DNA of 64,000 bases, taken from NCBI RefSeq assembly GCF_014212055.1, contig NZ_JACJVO010000007.1, positions 62,001-126,000 on the forward strand, written 5' to 3'. Both the position numbers and the translations under genes were made by a program. Positions 52,264-61,537 of the stretch are shown here, in pieces (within the stretch, counting starts at the first letter, position 1; each line of letters starts with the position of its first letter). Below the pieces are notes generated by a model. That model had not been told where the DNA came from and searched no databases. It saw only the letters and a list, made by a program, of their open reading frames with translations. This DNA comes from Cohnella zeiphila. Lineage in GTDB: Bacteria > Bacillota > Bacilli > Paenibacillales > Paenibacillaceae.

Positions 52264-54909
52264 TCAGATCGGATCCCTACTCTCTAGTAAAAGATTGCGA
52301 GCATCGTTCAGCCACTCCATCGCCTGAAGCGGCGTCATTCGCAAAACGTCGAGCTTGCGGAGCTTGTCCGCGATTTTATCCGCCTGGGTCGCGGCCGGCT
52401 TGCGGGGCTTGTCCGCTTGCGCGGACGAAGCCACCTCGAACATCGCCAGCTGCACGATTCCGGGGGCGGGCTCTTCCGGAGCCGGGCTCTCCTCGCGGAC
52501 CGCCGACCGGGGCGGCTCCGCGTTTTCGGCTGCCGCGGCCGATTCCAGCAAGGAGTACGCGCGGTTGACGATGGAGGAAGGCAGGCCGGCGAGCTGGGCG
52601 CAGTAGATGCCGTAGCTCGAGTCGGCGGCCCCCTCCGTCAGCTTGCGGAGGAAGGTGACGCCGTCCGCGCTCTCCTTCACCGCCATACAGCCGTTGCGCA
52701 GCCGGACCAGCGAATGCTCCAGATGGGCAAGCTCGTGAAAATGGGTCGAGACCAGTGCTTTGCAGCCGACGACGTCGTGAACGTACTCGATGACCGCCTG
52801 CGCGATCGCCATGCCTTCGTCCGTCGACGTGCCGCGCCCCAGCTCGTCGATAATGACGAGGCTCCGCTCGGTGGCCTGCTCGGTCATCACCTGGATGTCC
52901 TTCATCTCGACCATAAACGTGCTTTGTCCCCCGACGAGATCGTCCGCCGCGCCGATCCGCGTGAAGATCCGGTCCACGAGCGGCAGCTCGGCGCGCTTCG
53001 CGGGCACGAAGCAGCCGATCTGCGCCATGATCGAGATCATCGCTACCTGGCGCATATACGTGCTCTTCCCCGCCATGTTCGGACCGGTGATGAGCAGAAT
53101 GGCCGCGTCTCTCGTCAGCGAAGCGTCGTTCGCCATGAACGGGACGCCCTCGGCGACCGCTTCGACGACCGGGTGCCGGCCGTCGGCCACGGACAGCCCG
53201 TATCCGTCCTCGCTCCAACCGGGACGCACGTACCGGCGCTCCGCGCTTACCTCGGCGAACGATTGCAGGACGTCAAGCGAAGCGACCTGCTCCGCCAGCT
53301 GCTGCAGGCGGGGAATATGGCCGGCGACGCGATCGCGGAGCTCCGCGAACAGCTCGTATTCCAACCCGGTCATGTTCTCTTCCGCTTCGAGGATGAGCGC
53401 TTCCTTCTCCTTGAGCTCCGGCGTGACGAACCGCTCCGCGTTGGCAAGCGTCTGCTTCCGTTCGTACCGGCCTTCCGGGAGCGCGGTCAGGTTGGCCTTC
53501 GTCACTTCCAGGTAATAGCCGAACACTTTGTTAAAGCCGACTTTTAGCGATTTGATTCCCGTCGCCTCGCGTTCCTGCCGCTCCAGCTCGGCGATCCACG
53601 CCTTGCCGTCGGTGCTGGCGACGCGAAGCTCGTCCAGTCTGGCGTTGAAGCCGGGACGGATCAGACCGCCTTCGCGCACCGACACCGGCGGCTCGTCGGC
53701 GATCGCCGTTCCGATCGCCGAGGCCACGTCCGCGCAATCGTCCATCGCGCCGGCCATCTCCGCCAGCGGAGCGGAGCCGAGTCCCGCGCACAAAGCGCGA
53801 ATGGCGGGAATGCGGAGCAGGGAGCCGCGCAGCGCGTTCAGGTCGCGGGCGTTCGCCGTTCCGTAGGCGATTCGCCCTACGAGACGCTCCAGATCGTACA
53901 CTTGCTTCAGTTCGTTTCGGAGCTCTTCGCGCTCCATCCACCGGCCGTTCAGCGCCTCGACGGCGTCCAGCCTCCGGTCGATCGCCGTCCGGTCGAGCAA
54001 AGGCTGGTCGATCCAGCGCTTGAGCAGACGGGCGCCCATCGCCGTACGCGTCTTGTCCAGCAGCCACAGCAGCGAGCCTTTGCGGGAGCGGTCCCGGACG
54101 GTCTCGGTCAATTCGAGGTTGCGCCGCGTGAACGCGTCGAGCGCCATGAACTGCTGCGGATCGTAGAACCGCACCGCGCGAACATGCCCGAGCGACCGCT
54201 TCTGCGTCTCTCCAAGGTAAGCCAGAAGCCGGGCCAGCGCATGAAGGCGCACCGCATCCTGGGCGTCCCAGGCTTCCCCCGGGAACTTGGCGGCGAGCTC
54301 GCTCGCCGAGCCGTTCTCCTCCCGCAGCGTGCAGAGCAGCGCCCCCTGCGAAGCTTCGCGGAGGCGCCGGTTCGCCGCTTCGTCCCCGACCGCTTCAGCC
54401 GGCCGATAGACGTTCAGCTCGTTGCGGGCCTTCTCGGTCGACGCGTCGAACGACGTAACGTACAGCTCGCCCGTCGTCAGGTCGCACGCGGCCCAGCCGA
54501 AGTTGCCGTTTTGCTCGGCTGCGCCGACGATGAAGTTGTTCGCCGATTCCCCGATCGTTTTCGTCTCCATGACCGTACCGGGGGTGACGATCCGGACGAT
54601 CTCGCGGCGCATCATGCCCTTGACGCTTCCGGGATCGTCCACTTGCTCGCAGATCGCGACTTTGTATCCTTTGTCTACCAATTTCGATATGTATCCTTCC
54701 GCCGAATGGAAGGGAACGCCGCACATCGGAATGCGCTCTTCCTGCCCGCCGTCCCGTCCGGTCAGCGTAATCTCCAACTCTCGCGATGCCGTGAGGGCAT
54801 CCTCGAAGAACATCTCGTAAAAATCGCCGAGCCGGAAAAACAGCAAGGCGTCCTTCGCCTCTTCCTTGACGGCGAGATACTGCTGCATCATCGGTGTGTA
54901 ACCGGCCAT
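52264..54909 (-). CDS. mutS: DNA mismatch repair protein MutS
   Basis: An 881-residue mismatch sensor. The N-terminal mismatch-binding wedge has FFRLGDFYEMFFEDA, and the C-terminal ATPase has Walker A GPNMAGKST, Walker B VIIDELGRGT and STHFHEL. Length and order match bacterial MutS1. ATG 54909 has GGGAGG six bases upstream; the longer frame has none. It heads the unit with the S41 protease and mutL and is preceded by an extended -10 promoter. Confidence 0.96.
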   Translation of the reverse strand: MAGYTPMMQQYLAVKEEAKDALLFFRLGDFYEMFFEDALTASRELEITLTGRDGGQEERIPMCGVPFHSAEGYISKLVDKGYKVAICEQVDDPGSVKGMMRREIVRIVTPGTVMETKTIGESANNFIVGAAEQNGNFGWAACDLTTGELYVTSFDASTEKARNELNVYRPAEAVGDEAANRRLREASQGALLCTLREENGSASELAAKFPGEAWDAQDAVRLHALARLLAYLGETQKRSLGHVRAVRFYDPQQFMALDAFTRRNLELTETVRDRSRKGSLLWLLDKTRTAMGARLLKRWIDQPLLDRTAIDRRLDAVEALNGRWMEREELRNELKQVYDLERLVGRIAYGTANARDLNALRGSLLRIPAIRALCAGLGSAPLAEMAGAMDDCADVASAIGTAIADEPPVSVREGGLIRPGFNARLDELRVASTDGKAWIAELERQEREATGIKSLKVGFNKVFGYYLEVTKANLTALPEGRYERKQTLANAERFVTPELKEKEALILEAEENMTGLEYELFAELRDRVAGHIPRLQQLAEQVASLDVLQSFAEVSAERRYVRPGWSEDGYGLSVADGRHPVVEAVAEGVPFMANDASLTRDAAILLITGPNMAGKSTYMRQVAMISIMAQIGCFVPAKRAELPLVDRIFTRIGAADDLVGGQSTFMVEMKDIQVMTEQATERSLVIIDELGRGTSTDEGMAIAQAVIEYVHDVVGCKALVSTHFHELAHLEHSLVRLRNGCMAVKESADGVTFLRKLTEGAADSSYGIYCAQLAGLPSSIVNRAYSLLESAAAAENAEPPRSAVREESPAPEEPAPGIVQLAMFEVASSAQADKPRKPAATQADKIADKLRKLDVLRMTPLQAMEWLNDARNLLLESRDPI

Positions 54910-54969
54910 CGGAATCCTCCCGGGTCGTGGGAGCCGTCGCCATCGGCTCTCCTTTTCTCCTATCCTAGC

Positions 54970-54978
54970 ATTATAGCA
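54970..54978 (-). promoter_or_regulatory. extended -10 promoter of mutS
   Basis: TGCTATAAT on the minus strand is a perfect extended -10 element directly after the fni terminator and about 60 bases ahead of mutS. No good -35 is seen, as the region is the terminator T-run. Confidence 0.6.
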
Positions 54979-55023
54979 AAAAAAACGGGCGGGTGCTCGG
55001 CGCAAAAACCGAGACATCCCGCC
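54978..55023 (-). terminator. terminator of fni
   Basis: A GGCGGG...CTCGG / CCGAG...CCCGCC stem (54988-55000 with 55009-55023) is followed on the minus strand by eight T's. Confidence 0.88.
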
Positions 55024-55056
55024 ATTCTTGAGCAATATCCGACGAAAAAACGCAGC

Positions 55057-56106
55057 TCATTCGACACGGACGAGCCGGCTCGTCGCCTTAAGCGCCTGCA
55101 AGTCTTGCGCCCCGATTCCGAACATGGCCGCCCTCAATTCGAATTCGACGACCGCAAGCGTCTGGTCGAGCTTCTCGAGCGAATCGACCGCCGATGCGAG
55201 CAGCGAACGGCCGAAGCCGGCCAGGTCAGCTCCGAGCGCCAAAGCTTTGGCGGCGTCGAGGCCGCCGGCGAGCCCGCCGCTGCCGATAATGCAAGCCTCA
55301 GGCGCCGCTCTTCTCGCTTCGACGATGCTCTCGGCCGTCGGAATGCCCCAATCCGCGAACGCTTCCGCGGCCTGCCGCCGCACCGCATCCGCATGCGCTC
55401 TCCGCTTTTCCACTTGGCTCCAGGAAGTGCCGCCCGCCCCCGCCACATCGACGAAAGCGACGCCGGCGTCCAGAAGCCGCCCGACCGTTTCCCCGTCGAG
55501 CCCCCAGCCGACCTCTTTGACGCCGACGGGCTTCTCCGCTTCCCGGCACAGCCGTTCGATGCGCCGCAGCAAGCCGCCGAAGTCGGTGTCTCCGCCCGGC
55601 TGGAATACCTCCTGCAAGCCGTTCAGGTGCAGCACGAGCGCATCCGCCCCGGTCACGTCCAGCAGCCGCCGGCACTCGTCCGCGCCACAACCGTAGTTTA
55701 GTTGAACCGCGCCGAGGTTGGCCAGCAGCGGAACGGTCGGCGCCGCCTCGCGCACCTGGAAGGACGCGACGGCTTCCGGCCGCTCCAGCGCGGCGCGCCC
55801 CGAACCGAGCGCCATGGCCCATCCCCGCTTCTCGGCCGTCTCCGCCAGACGCCGGTTGATCCGGTTCGCCTCCGTCGTTCCGCCGGTCATCGAGCTGACG
55901 AGCAGCGGCACCTTCAGGGGAAGGCCGAGGAACGACGCGCTCGTGTCGATCGCTTCGAAGCTCGTCTCGGGGAGGGCGTTGTGCCGGAACCGATAGCGGG
56001 AGAGGCCCGTTCCGGAGCCCGTCCCCGCTACGTTCTCGTTCAGGCAGATGTCGATATGTTCGTTTTTGCGCCGTTCGATATCCGTCAATTCTCGTTCGTT
56101 ATGCAT
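55057..56106 (-). CDS. fni: type 2 isopentenyl-diphosphate delta-isomerase
   Basis: A 349-residue FMN-dependent enzyme interconverting isopentenyl and dimethylallyl diphosphate. Family marks are RKNEHIDICLNENV, SSMTGGT, LANLGAVQLNYG, VKEVGWG and the FMN-binding IGSGGLAGGLDAAKALALGADLAG. It supplies the dimethylallyl donor for MiaA and for prenyl chains. The gene lies between the amidoligase and mutS with a terminator of its own. Confidence 0.95.
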   Translation of the reverse strand: MHNERELTDIERRKNEHIDICLNENVAGTGSGTGLSRYRFRHNALPETSFEAIDTSASFLGLPLKVPLLVSSMTGGTTEANRINRRLAETAEKRGWAMALGSGRAALERPEAVASFQVREAAPTVPLLANLGAVQLNYGCGADECRRLLDVTGADALVLHLNGLQEVFQPGGDTDFGGLLRRIERLCREAEKPVGVKEVGWGLDGETVGRLLDAGVAFVDVAGAGGTSWSQVEKRRAHADAVRRQAAEAFADWGIPTAESIVEARRAAPEACIIGSGGLAGGLDAAKALALGADLAGFGRSLLASAVDSLEKLDQTLAVVEFELRAAMFGIGAQDLQALKATSRLVRVE

Positions 56107-56271
56107 GCAGGCCCGCTCTCTTTCGTTCCGCTTTCCGATTCGTCCGCCGTCATCGCATGAGACGCCATTCGGATGGCGTCGCGAATCGGCGGCAGTGACG
56201 GTTCAAGTGTACCACACTCTTCCATCGGATCGCGAGCGTCCGGCCAGGCCGGTCATCCGGGGACCTCGGCC

Positions 56272-56315
56272 GGAATGCGGCGCCGTTTGCGGCACGGCGT
56301 GCCGCAAACCATTCC
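56272..56315. other. 25-base perfect palindrome between fni and the amidoligase gene
   Basis: GTTTGCGGCACG and its exact complement (56285-56296 and 56298-56309) are separated by a single base and flanked by GGAATG (56272-56277) and CATTCC (56310-56315). It follows the amidoligase stop on the minus strand but lacks a T-run. Confidence 0.6.
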
Positions 56316-56340
56316 CGAGAGCGCGGGCTTCGTCGAAAGA

Positions 56341-57879
56341 TCAATAAGGCGCGATCCGCCACGCCCGGCGGATGTCCCTCGTCTCGTCCCAGCGCCACCC
56401 TTGCTCGATGGCGCGGAATACGGGTTCGATCTCGCGGCGGTACTCGGCGTAGCCGGCCGTGCGCCGCAGCGCCTCGTGTACGCGGCGAACGCCTTCCAGC
56501 AGCCGGTCGCGGTCCCCGCCGTAAAAGGCGTCGCGCATTCCGTCGTCGTCCAGCGGACGCGACGCGGCCAGCTCGCGCGCATGCTCGGCGGCGACCTTGG
56601 CCAGCGCGAGCGCCCCGCGCGCCAGCAGCGGCGACACGAGCCAGCTGGGCGGAGTCCGGTACTCGAAGCCGCCGTGCGGCTTCGGGCGGAAGTCGCCCAG
56701 CGCGCCGTAGCGCGGCCGGCGGCCGGCGGCTCCCGGCGGCTCGAGCAGGCGCAGCGGCAGCGCCACGGCGTTGTCGAGCGCGCGCAGCCGTTCCCCGGTC
56801 AGCAAGGCGCCGCTGATGTGCAGATGGCCGCCGAGCGGGAGACCGCGCACGGGCGAAGCCCCCGCGAGCCAGCGCAGCTGCGGCTCCGAAGCGGCGCGTC
56901 TGGCGGCGGCGGCGAGCAAGCCGCGCAGCCGGACGGCGACGGCGCGCGGCTCCCGCGAAGGCGCGGGGCGAAGCTCGGCAAGCGGCCAGCGCAGCACGCC
57001 GCCGATGAGGGCGGAGTCCGAGCCGGCGGCGGCGCGCGGGGAGAAGAAGCGCGAAGCGGGGACAACTTTGCCGGACGGCGATACGAGCACGAACTCCGCG
57101 TCCGCGCCGACCGTGACGTCCGGTCCGTATCCGCCGAGCTCATCCCGCCAGCCCGCCGCGAACGAGGCGGCGGCCTCCCGAAGCCGCCGCTCTCCCTCCT
57201 CCGTGCGGATCCGAAGCTTCGGAGTGAGGCCGACGATCGTGCCGCGACGTCCGCCGCCGCCCACCCGCCAGCGCACGGTCCCGAGATCGAGCCCGAGCGC
57301 CAGAAGAGCGCGGGCGGAGGCGCGCGAAAGCCTGCGCGCGAGCGATTCGGGGCGCGCGAAGCCGGACGGCGCGGGAACGATCTCAACCGCCTCCAGCCCG
57401 AACACCGCTACCGATATCTCGACATGGCCGCGCCAGTTCGGATCGCCCGCATCCGCGACATTGGCTGCTCCCGGCGCGCCGCCCCCTTTTCCCGAAACCC
57501 GCCTCTTCCCGGAACCAGGGCCGGCAGCGGACAGCTCCGCGGCGAAGCCTTCGCGCCGCAGCCGGCGTGCGATCTCCGCCGGTCCAAGTTCGGCCACCCG
57601 GTCCGCGCCGGCGTTCCATACCCATGGCTGCCTCCGCTCCGCCGCTTGTCCGGTTCCGGCGCGCGCTTGCGGCCAGCTCCCCAGCGCAAGCACCGCGTCG
57701 TCTTCGCCAAGCTCCGCCGGGCGGCGTTCGAGCAAGCGCACCCCGTCGACCTTCGACCACCACGCTCCCTCTCCATGCCGCGCGGACCCGGCCGACTCGC
57801 CCGTCCGCCCTCGCGACGGGCCTTCCGGCTCCTTTTCCCGGGCATGCGTTCCCGTCCAGACCCATACGCTGCCGCTCAT
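56341..57879 (-). CDS. predicted COOH-NH2 ligase (type 2 amidoligase)
   Basis: A 512-residue protein whose second half matches the glutamine-synthetase-fold amidoligases predicted by sequence analysis to join carboxyl and amino groups. Signatures are VTVGADAEFVLVSPSGK (first metal-binding Glu), IGGVLRWPLAELRPAPS, GGHLHISG (conserved His pair) and FEYRTPPSWLVSP. The first 250 residues are Ala/Arg/Gly-rich and variable. No experimental function is known to me. It lies between cotE and fni, so a role in spore-coat or cortex peptide linking is a guess from position. Confidence 0.72.
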   Translation of the reverse strand: MSGSVWVWTGTHAREKEPEGPSRGRTGESAGSARHGEGAWWSKVDGVRLLERRPAELGEDDAVLALGSWPQARAGTGQAAERRQPWVWNAGADRVAELGPAEIARRLRREGFAAELSAAGPGSGKRRVSGKGGGAPGAANVADAGDPNWRGHVEISVAVFGLEAVEIVPAPSGFARPESLARRLSRASARALLALGLDLGTVRWRVGGGGRRGTIVGLTPKLRIRTEEGERRLREAAASFAAGWRDELGGYGPDVTVGADAEFVLVSPSGKVVPASRFFSPRAAAGSDSALIGGVLRWPLAELRPAPSREPRAVAVRLRGLLAAAARRAASEPQLRWLAGASPVRGLPLGGHLHISGALLTGERLRALDNAVALPLRLLEPPGAAGRRPRYGALGDFRPKPHGGFEYRTPPSWLVSPLLARGALALAKVAAEHARELAASRPLDDDGMRDAFYGGDRDRLLEGVRRVHEALRRTAGYAEYRREIEPVFRAIEQGWRWDETRDIRRAWRIAPY

Positions 57880-58121
57880 GCCCGTCCCCCCTTCGAGCGA
57901 ACCTGCCGGACCGCCTCCGGCGACGCCCCGTAAAAAGAAGAAGGGCCGTCCCGCCGGCGGATAAACGCCAAAGCCGAATGACCCTTCCCCATACGCGATC
58001 CGACGCGGCCGCTGGGCCGCATCCCGAAAAATAGGCTGCCTGCGATGTCTCGACCGGGCATCCGCCCTCGACTGTTCTCCCGTTTCGGCATAAGCTTAAG
58101 TACCGACCGCAACCGGGCCGC
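57880..58121. other. gap between cotE and the amidoligase gene, possible short frame
   Basis: A short minus-strand frame (38 codons from ATG 57992, MGKGHSALAF..., ending at 57876) overlaps the amidoligase start as ATGA. It has no clear ribosome site and no recognised family, so I do not call it as a gene. Confidence 0.35.
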
Positions 58122-58682
58122 TTACAGGTCGTCTTCGAGCAGATCCGCATCGAGGTCTTCGAAGTCGCCTTCCTCCAGGCTGAAATCGATGTCCTTGGCG
58201 TCATCCTCCAAGCCGTTCGGATCGACGACGACGAGTACCTTCGTCTCGGCGATCATCTCGACCGCGTACTCGCGTTCCACGCGGATGAGCACCGACGACC
58301 CGCTCGAGCTGACCGTCGCTTCCACGCAGTTCGGCTCGTGCGTCGCTTCGGCGGACACTTCCTCGGTGGATGCCCGGTGGCGCGGATCTACATAAGAGAG
58401 GGGAACCAGCTCCGAATACGAGATCGTTTCTTTGGCGACGTCGGTTTGCGAGTTTTTGTCATAGGAGTACCAGATGTTGATATCATAGGACCCGATGACC
58501 TCGACCCCCGTGCCCGATTTCGCCGCTTCGTACTGATGGTTGATGATCCACGCGCCCAGAATGCTGGTCGGGTGGTGCGGCGGCGTCACGGTGTGGGTAA
58601 CCGTCGAGAACTTCCGGCCTTTGCCGCAAACCGCCTTCGTGATGATCTCCCTGCGTTGCAGCCGTTTATCCGCAATAGCCAT
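58122..58682 (-). CDS. cotE: outer spore coat protein CotE
   Basis: A 186-residue morphogenetic coat protein that recruits outer-coat proteins in Bacillus spores. It begins MAIADKRLQRREIITKAVCGKGRKFS and shows the family pattern SILGAWIINHQYEA, YDINIWYSYDKNSQT, PNCVEATVS and the highly acidic C-terminus (EEGDFEDLDADLLEDDL). ATG 58682 has GGAGGAGG eight bases upstream. In B. subtilis cotE also precedes mutS-mutL. A CATAGAAT motif near 58780 could be a sigma-E -10 box, with only a weak -35. Confidence 0.94.
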   Translation of the reverse strand: MAIADKRLQRREIITKAVCGKGRKFSTVTHTVTPPHHPTSILGAWIINHQYEAAKSGTGVEVIGSYDINIWYSYDKNSQTDVAKETISYSELVPLSYVDPRHRASTEEVSAEATHEPNCVEATVSSSGSSVLIRVEREYAVEMIAETKVLVVVDPNGLEDDAKDIDFSLEEGDFEDLDADLLEDDL

Positions 58683-58777
58683 ACGGTAGACCTCCTCCAT
58701 ACAATCAAGTCAATTAAGTCTATGCAGGACATTCGTCTAGAGTGACAAAAATGTATCCGTGCACGAGCGCTTCCGAT

Positions 58778-59749
58778 TCATTCTATGACTGATTGTTGGG
58801 AAGATGACCGGCGTTTTTTCTCCCTCTTGGCGATGGACAAGTACCTTCTCAGTTCCCTGCACAGCTGCAGCAGCGCCGCCCTCGTCTCGAACTCGTCCCG
58901 CGTGGCCGGCAGCGCCATGCTCTTGAACTGACGTTCAAGCGAATCCAGGCCGGTCTCCGTCTGTCCCTCGTAATAGTCCGACCTCACGTCGTCCGCCAGC
59001 CGCTCGAACAAACCCGCGATGTCTTGGGCTTGCGGGACCCGCTCGGAGGCGAGGGCGACCGATTCCATCATCGATTGGATCGAATCGAGCTGTTGGCGCC
59101 GCATGTGAAAATAGAGCAGCCACGGCTCCGTCTGCGGAAGGAGCCGGTTCTCCCGGGCCCGATTGGCCACCGCCATCCCCTCTTCGACCGCCGACTCCGT
59201 CGCCAGCAGCTCGCCTCCGCTCCAGATGCGGTCCGGATTCCGCAGGTAGCGCGCCAGCTCTGCGAACACGGCGGCGAATCCCAGCTCCGTCTCCTCCCGG
59301 AGCTTCTCCAGCGTTTTTTTCTCCTTCGGCATGTAGACGAAGTTGAAGAAGGTCGCCCAGCCGAGCCCGATCAGCAGCAGGAACAGCTCGTTGCTTATCG
59401 TATGGACGCTGACGACGCCGGTCGCGAACAGATGGAAGACGACGACCGCGCCGGTCACGATGCCTTCCTTGAAGCCCGCGCGGGCGACGAGCGGGAACGC
59501 GATCAGAATATAGACCGATAACACCCAGATATGAAAGCCGAAAAAGTAAAACAAAGCCGAAGCGACGCCCAGCCCGACCGCCGAAGCCCCGAAGCGGGCC
59601 AGAACGGTCCGCACCCCGCGCCAACGGGTCGTATCCACGCCCATGATGGCGAGAATGCCCGCGGCCAGCGGGTTGTCGACATTCAGCAGCATCGCCGCAT
59701 AGATGGCTGTCAGCGTCGCCACCGCCGTCTTGATGACCCGTATGCCCAT
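58778..59749 (-). CDS. aromatic-acid-exporter-type (FUSC-like) membrane protein
   Basis: A 323-residue protein of the ArAE_1/YqjA family. Four to five transmembrane helices occupy about residues 8-130, and a long cytoplasmic helical domain follows, ending in a Lys/Arg/Ser-rich tail. Family marks are GIRVIKTAVATLTAIYAA and ILAIMGVDTTRWRGVRTVL. The transported compound is unknown. ATG 59749 is chosen because homology begins there; the ribosome site is weak. It lies between the M32 carboxypeptidase gene and cotE. Confidence 0.85.
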   Translation of the reverse strand: MGIRVIKTAVATLTAIYAAMLLNVDNPLAAGILAIMGVDTTRWRGVRTVLARFGASAVGLGVASALFYFFGFHIWVLSVYILIAFPLVARAGFKEGIVTGAVVVFHLFATGVVSVHTISNELFLLLIGLGWATFFNFVYMPKEKKTLEKLREETELGFAAVFAELARYLRNPDRIWSGGELLATESAVEEGMAVANRARENRLLPQTEPWLLYFHMRRQQLDSIQSMMESVALASERVPQAQDIAGLFERLADDVRSDYYEGQTETGLDSLERQFKSMALPATRDEFETRAALLQLCRELRRYLSIAKREKKRRSSSQQSVIE

Positions 59750-59820
59750 CGATTGCGCTTCGTCCGGCCGAGATTCGACCCGCGAAGCGATCCCTCCCTC
59801 TCCTCGTCCTGCGCATGAAA

Positions 59821-59862
59821 GAAGGAACCGCCGGCGCCGGCGACGGCGCCAAGCGGTTCCTC
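59821..59862 (-). terminator. terminator of the carboxypeptidase gene
   Basis: AGGAACCGC and GCGGTTCCT (59823-59831 with 59853-59861) form a stem with a GC-rich inner loop; on the minus strand a short T/C-rich run follows. Confidence 0.7.
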
Positions 59863-59874
59863 CCGTTTCTTCCT

Positions 59875-61404
59875 TTACTTCAATCGGTATATCTCGCGGT
59901 ATTTGCCCTCGAGGTAATCGGCCAGGTAGCGGGACTGCAGCGCCTCGCCGCTGACCCGCTCGATGATCTCGGACGGCTGCAGCAGCTTGCCGAAGCGGTA
60001 CACTTCCTCTGTCAGCCACTGTTTGAGCGGCAGCAGGTCGCCGGCTTCGATCTGCTCTTCGAGCTTCGGCAGCTTCGTCTTCGCCGTATTCATCATCTGC
60101 GCGGCATACATGTTGCCGAGCGAATACGAAGGGAAGTAACCGAACGATCCGCCCGACCAATGAACGTCCTGGAGCACCCCTTCCGCATTGTTCGCGGGCG
60201 TCACGCCGAGCGCTTCCCGGTACTTGGCGTTCCAGACTTCGGGCAGATCTCGAACCGGCAACGCTTCATTAAAAAGCATCCGCTCGATCTCGTACCGGAT
60301 CATGATGTGCAGATTGTAGGTGAGTTCGTCCGCTTCGATGCGGATAAGCGAAGGTTCGACCACGTTGATGCCGCGGTAGAACGCCTCTGCCGTTACGCCG
60401 TCGAGCCGGCCGGGGAACGTCTTGCCCAGCTCGGGGAAATACCGGTTCCAGAAGGCGCGGCCGCGGCCGACCATATTCTCCCACAGCCGGGATTGCGATT
60501 CGTGAATGCCCATCGACGTGCCGGCGCACAGCGGCGTTCCCGCGAGTTCCGCGCCGATGTTTTGCTCGTACAAGGCGTGCCCGCCTTCATGGATCGTGCC
60601 GAACAGAGCGCTCGTCAGATCGTGCGGCAGGTAGCGCGTCGTAATCCGCACGTCGCCCGGGCTTAAGCCCGTCGCGAACGGATGGACGCTCTCGTCCAGC
60701 CGGCCGGCTTCGAAGTCGTAGCCCATCTGGCCGAGGATATACAGGCTGAACTTCTTCTGCGCCGCGACGTCGAACGTTCCTTGCAGGAACGTCGTGTCCG
60801 GCCGGTCGCCGTCCCGCGCGATCGCTTCGGCCAAGGGAACGAGACGCGACTTGAGCTCGCCGAACAGCCGGTCCAGCTCCGCCGTCGACATTCCGGGCTC
60901 GAACAGGTCGAGCAGCGTGTCGTAAGGCGTTCCTTTGGCCCCCCACAGCTCGATGAACTGCCGGTTGTACCCGACGATCCGCTCGAGATAGGAAGAGAAG
61001 CCGGGAAAATCGTCATTCGCTTTCGCGAGTTCCCAGGCGGATTCGGCCTGCGAGGTCAGCACGACGTATTCGCGGTGCAGCTGCGGCGGAATTTTCCGGT
61101 TGCGGTCGTATTCCTTGCGCGTCTCTTCCACGAGACGGCGGTCGATCTCGCCCAGTTCGGCGTATGTATCCGGCTCCTCCAGCTTCTGCAGCAGCTCGCC
61201 CATTTCCTCGGACGAGGCGATGCGGAACAGCTCGGACGAGAGCGCTCCGACCGCTTCGGATCTTTGCTCGATGCCTTTGCGCGGAGCTCCCGTTCTCATA
61301 TCCCAATACACCACGCCTAGCAGCTCTTCGTACTGCTTGATCGTCCGCATCCGCTCGCGGAACGGGCCGAGCGCTTCCGGCTCCCGCCTTTGTTCGTTCG
61401 TCAT
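59875..61404 (-). CDS. M32-family metallocarboxypeptidase
   Basis: A 509-residue zinc carboxypeptidase of the Taq/YpwA type that trims amino acids from peptide C-termini. The zinc motif is HEGGH (272-276), and later family marks are GIHESQSRLWEN (zinc-binding Glu) and HIMIRYEIERMLF. Length is normal. ATG 61404 is preceded by GGGAGAGAGG with short spacing; an ATG four codons upstream is possible. A sigma-A promoter lies at 61447-61475, divergent from the Fe-S gene. Confidence 0.92.
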   Translation of the reverse strand: MTNEQRREPEALGPFRERMRTIKQYEELLGVVYWDMRTGAPRKGIEQRSEAVGALSSELFRIASSEEMGELLQKLEEPDTYAELGEIDRRLVEETRKEYDRNRKIPPQLHREYVVLTSQAESAWELAKANDDFPGFSSYLERIVGYNRQFIELWGAKGTPYDTLLDLFEPGMSTAELDRLFGELKSRLVPLAEAIARDGDRPDTTFLQGTFDVAAQKKFSLYILGQMGYDFEAGRLDESVHPFATGLSPGDVRITTRYLPHDLTSALFGTIHEGGHALYEQNIGAELAGTPLCAGTSMGIHESQSRLWENMVGRGRAFWNRYFPELGKTFPGRLDGVTAEAFYRGINVVEPSLIRIEADELTYNLHIMIRYEIERMLFNEALPVRDLPEVWNAKYREALGVTPANNAEGVLQDVHWSGGSFGYFPSYSLGNMYAAQMMNTAKTKLPKLEEQIEAGDLLPLKQWLTEEVYRFGKLLQPSEIIERVSGEALQSRYLADYLEGKYREIYRLK

Positions 61405-61446
61405 CCTCTCTCCCATCCTTTCGCTTCGGTTCGGCCATTCCCCTTG

Positions 61447-61475
61447 ATCATACCTTCCGCTAAATTTATAATCAA
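61447..61475 (-). promoter_or_regulatory. sigma-A type promoter of the M32 carboxypeptidase gene
   Basis: TTGATT (61470-61475) and TATGAT (61447-61452) are 17 bases apart on the minus strand. Confidence 0.75.
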
Positions 61476-61537
61476 CATCATGAGTCGCGTTGCCTGACGC
61501 GAACAAGCTCTTCAAACCGGAAGAGGAGTGTGAAGAG

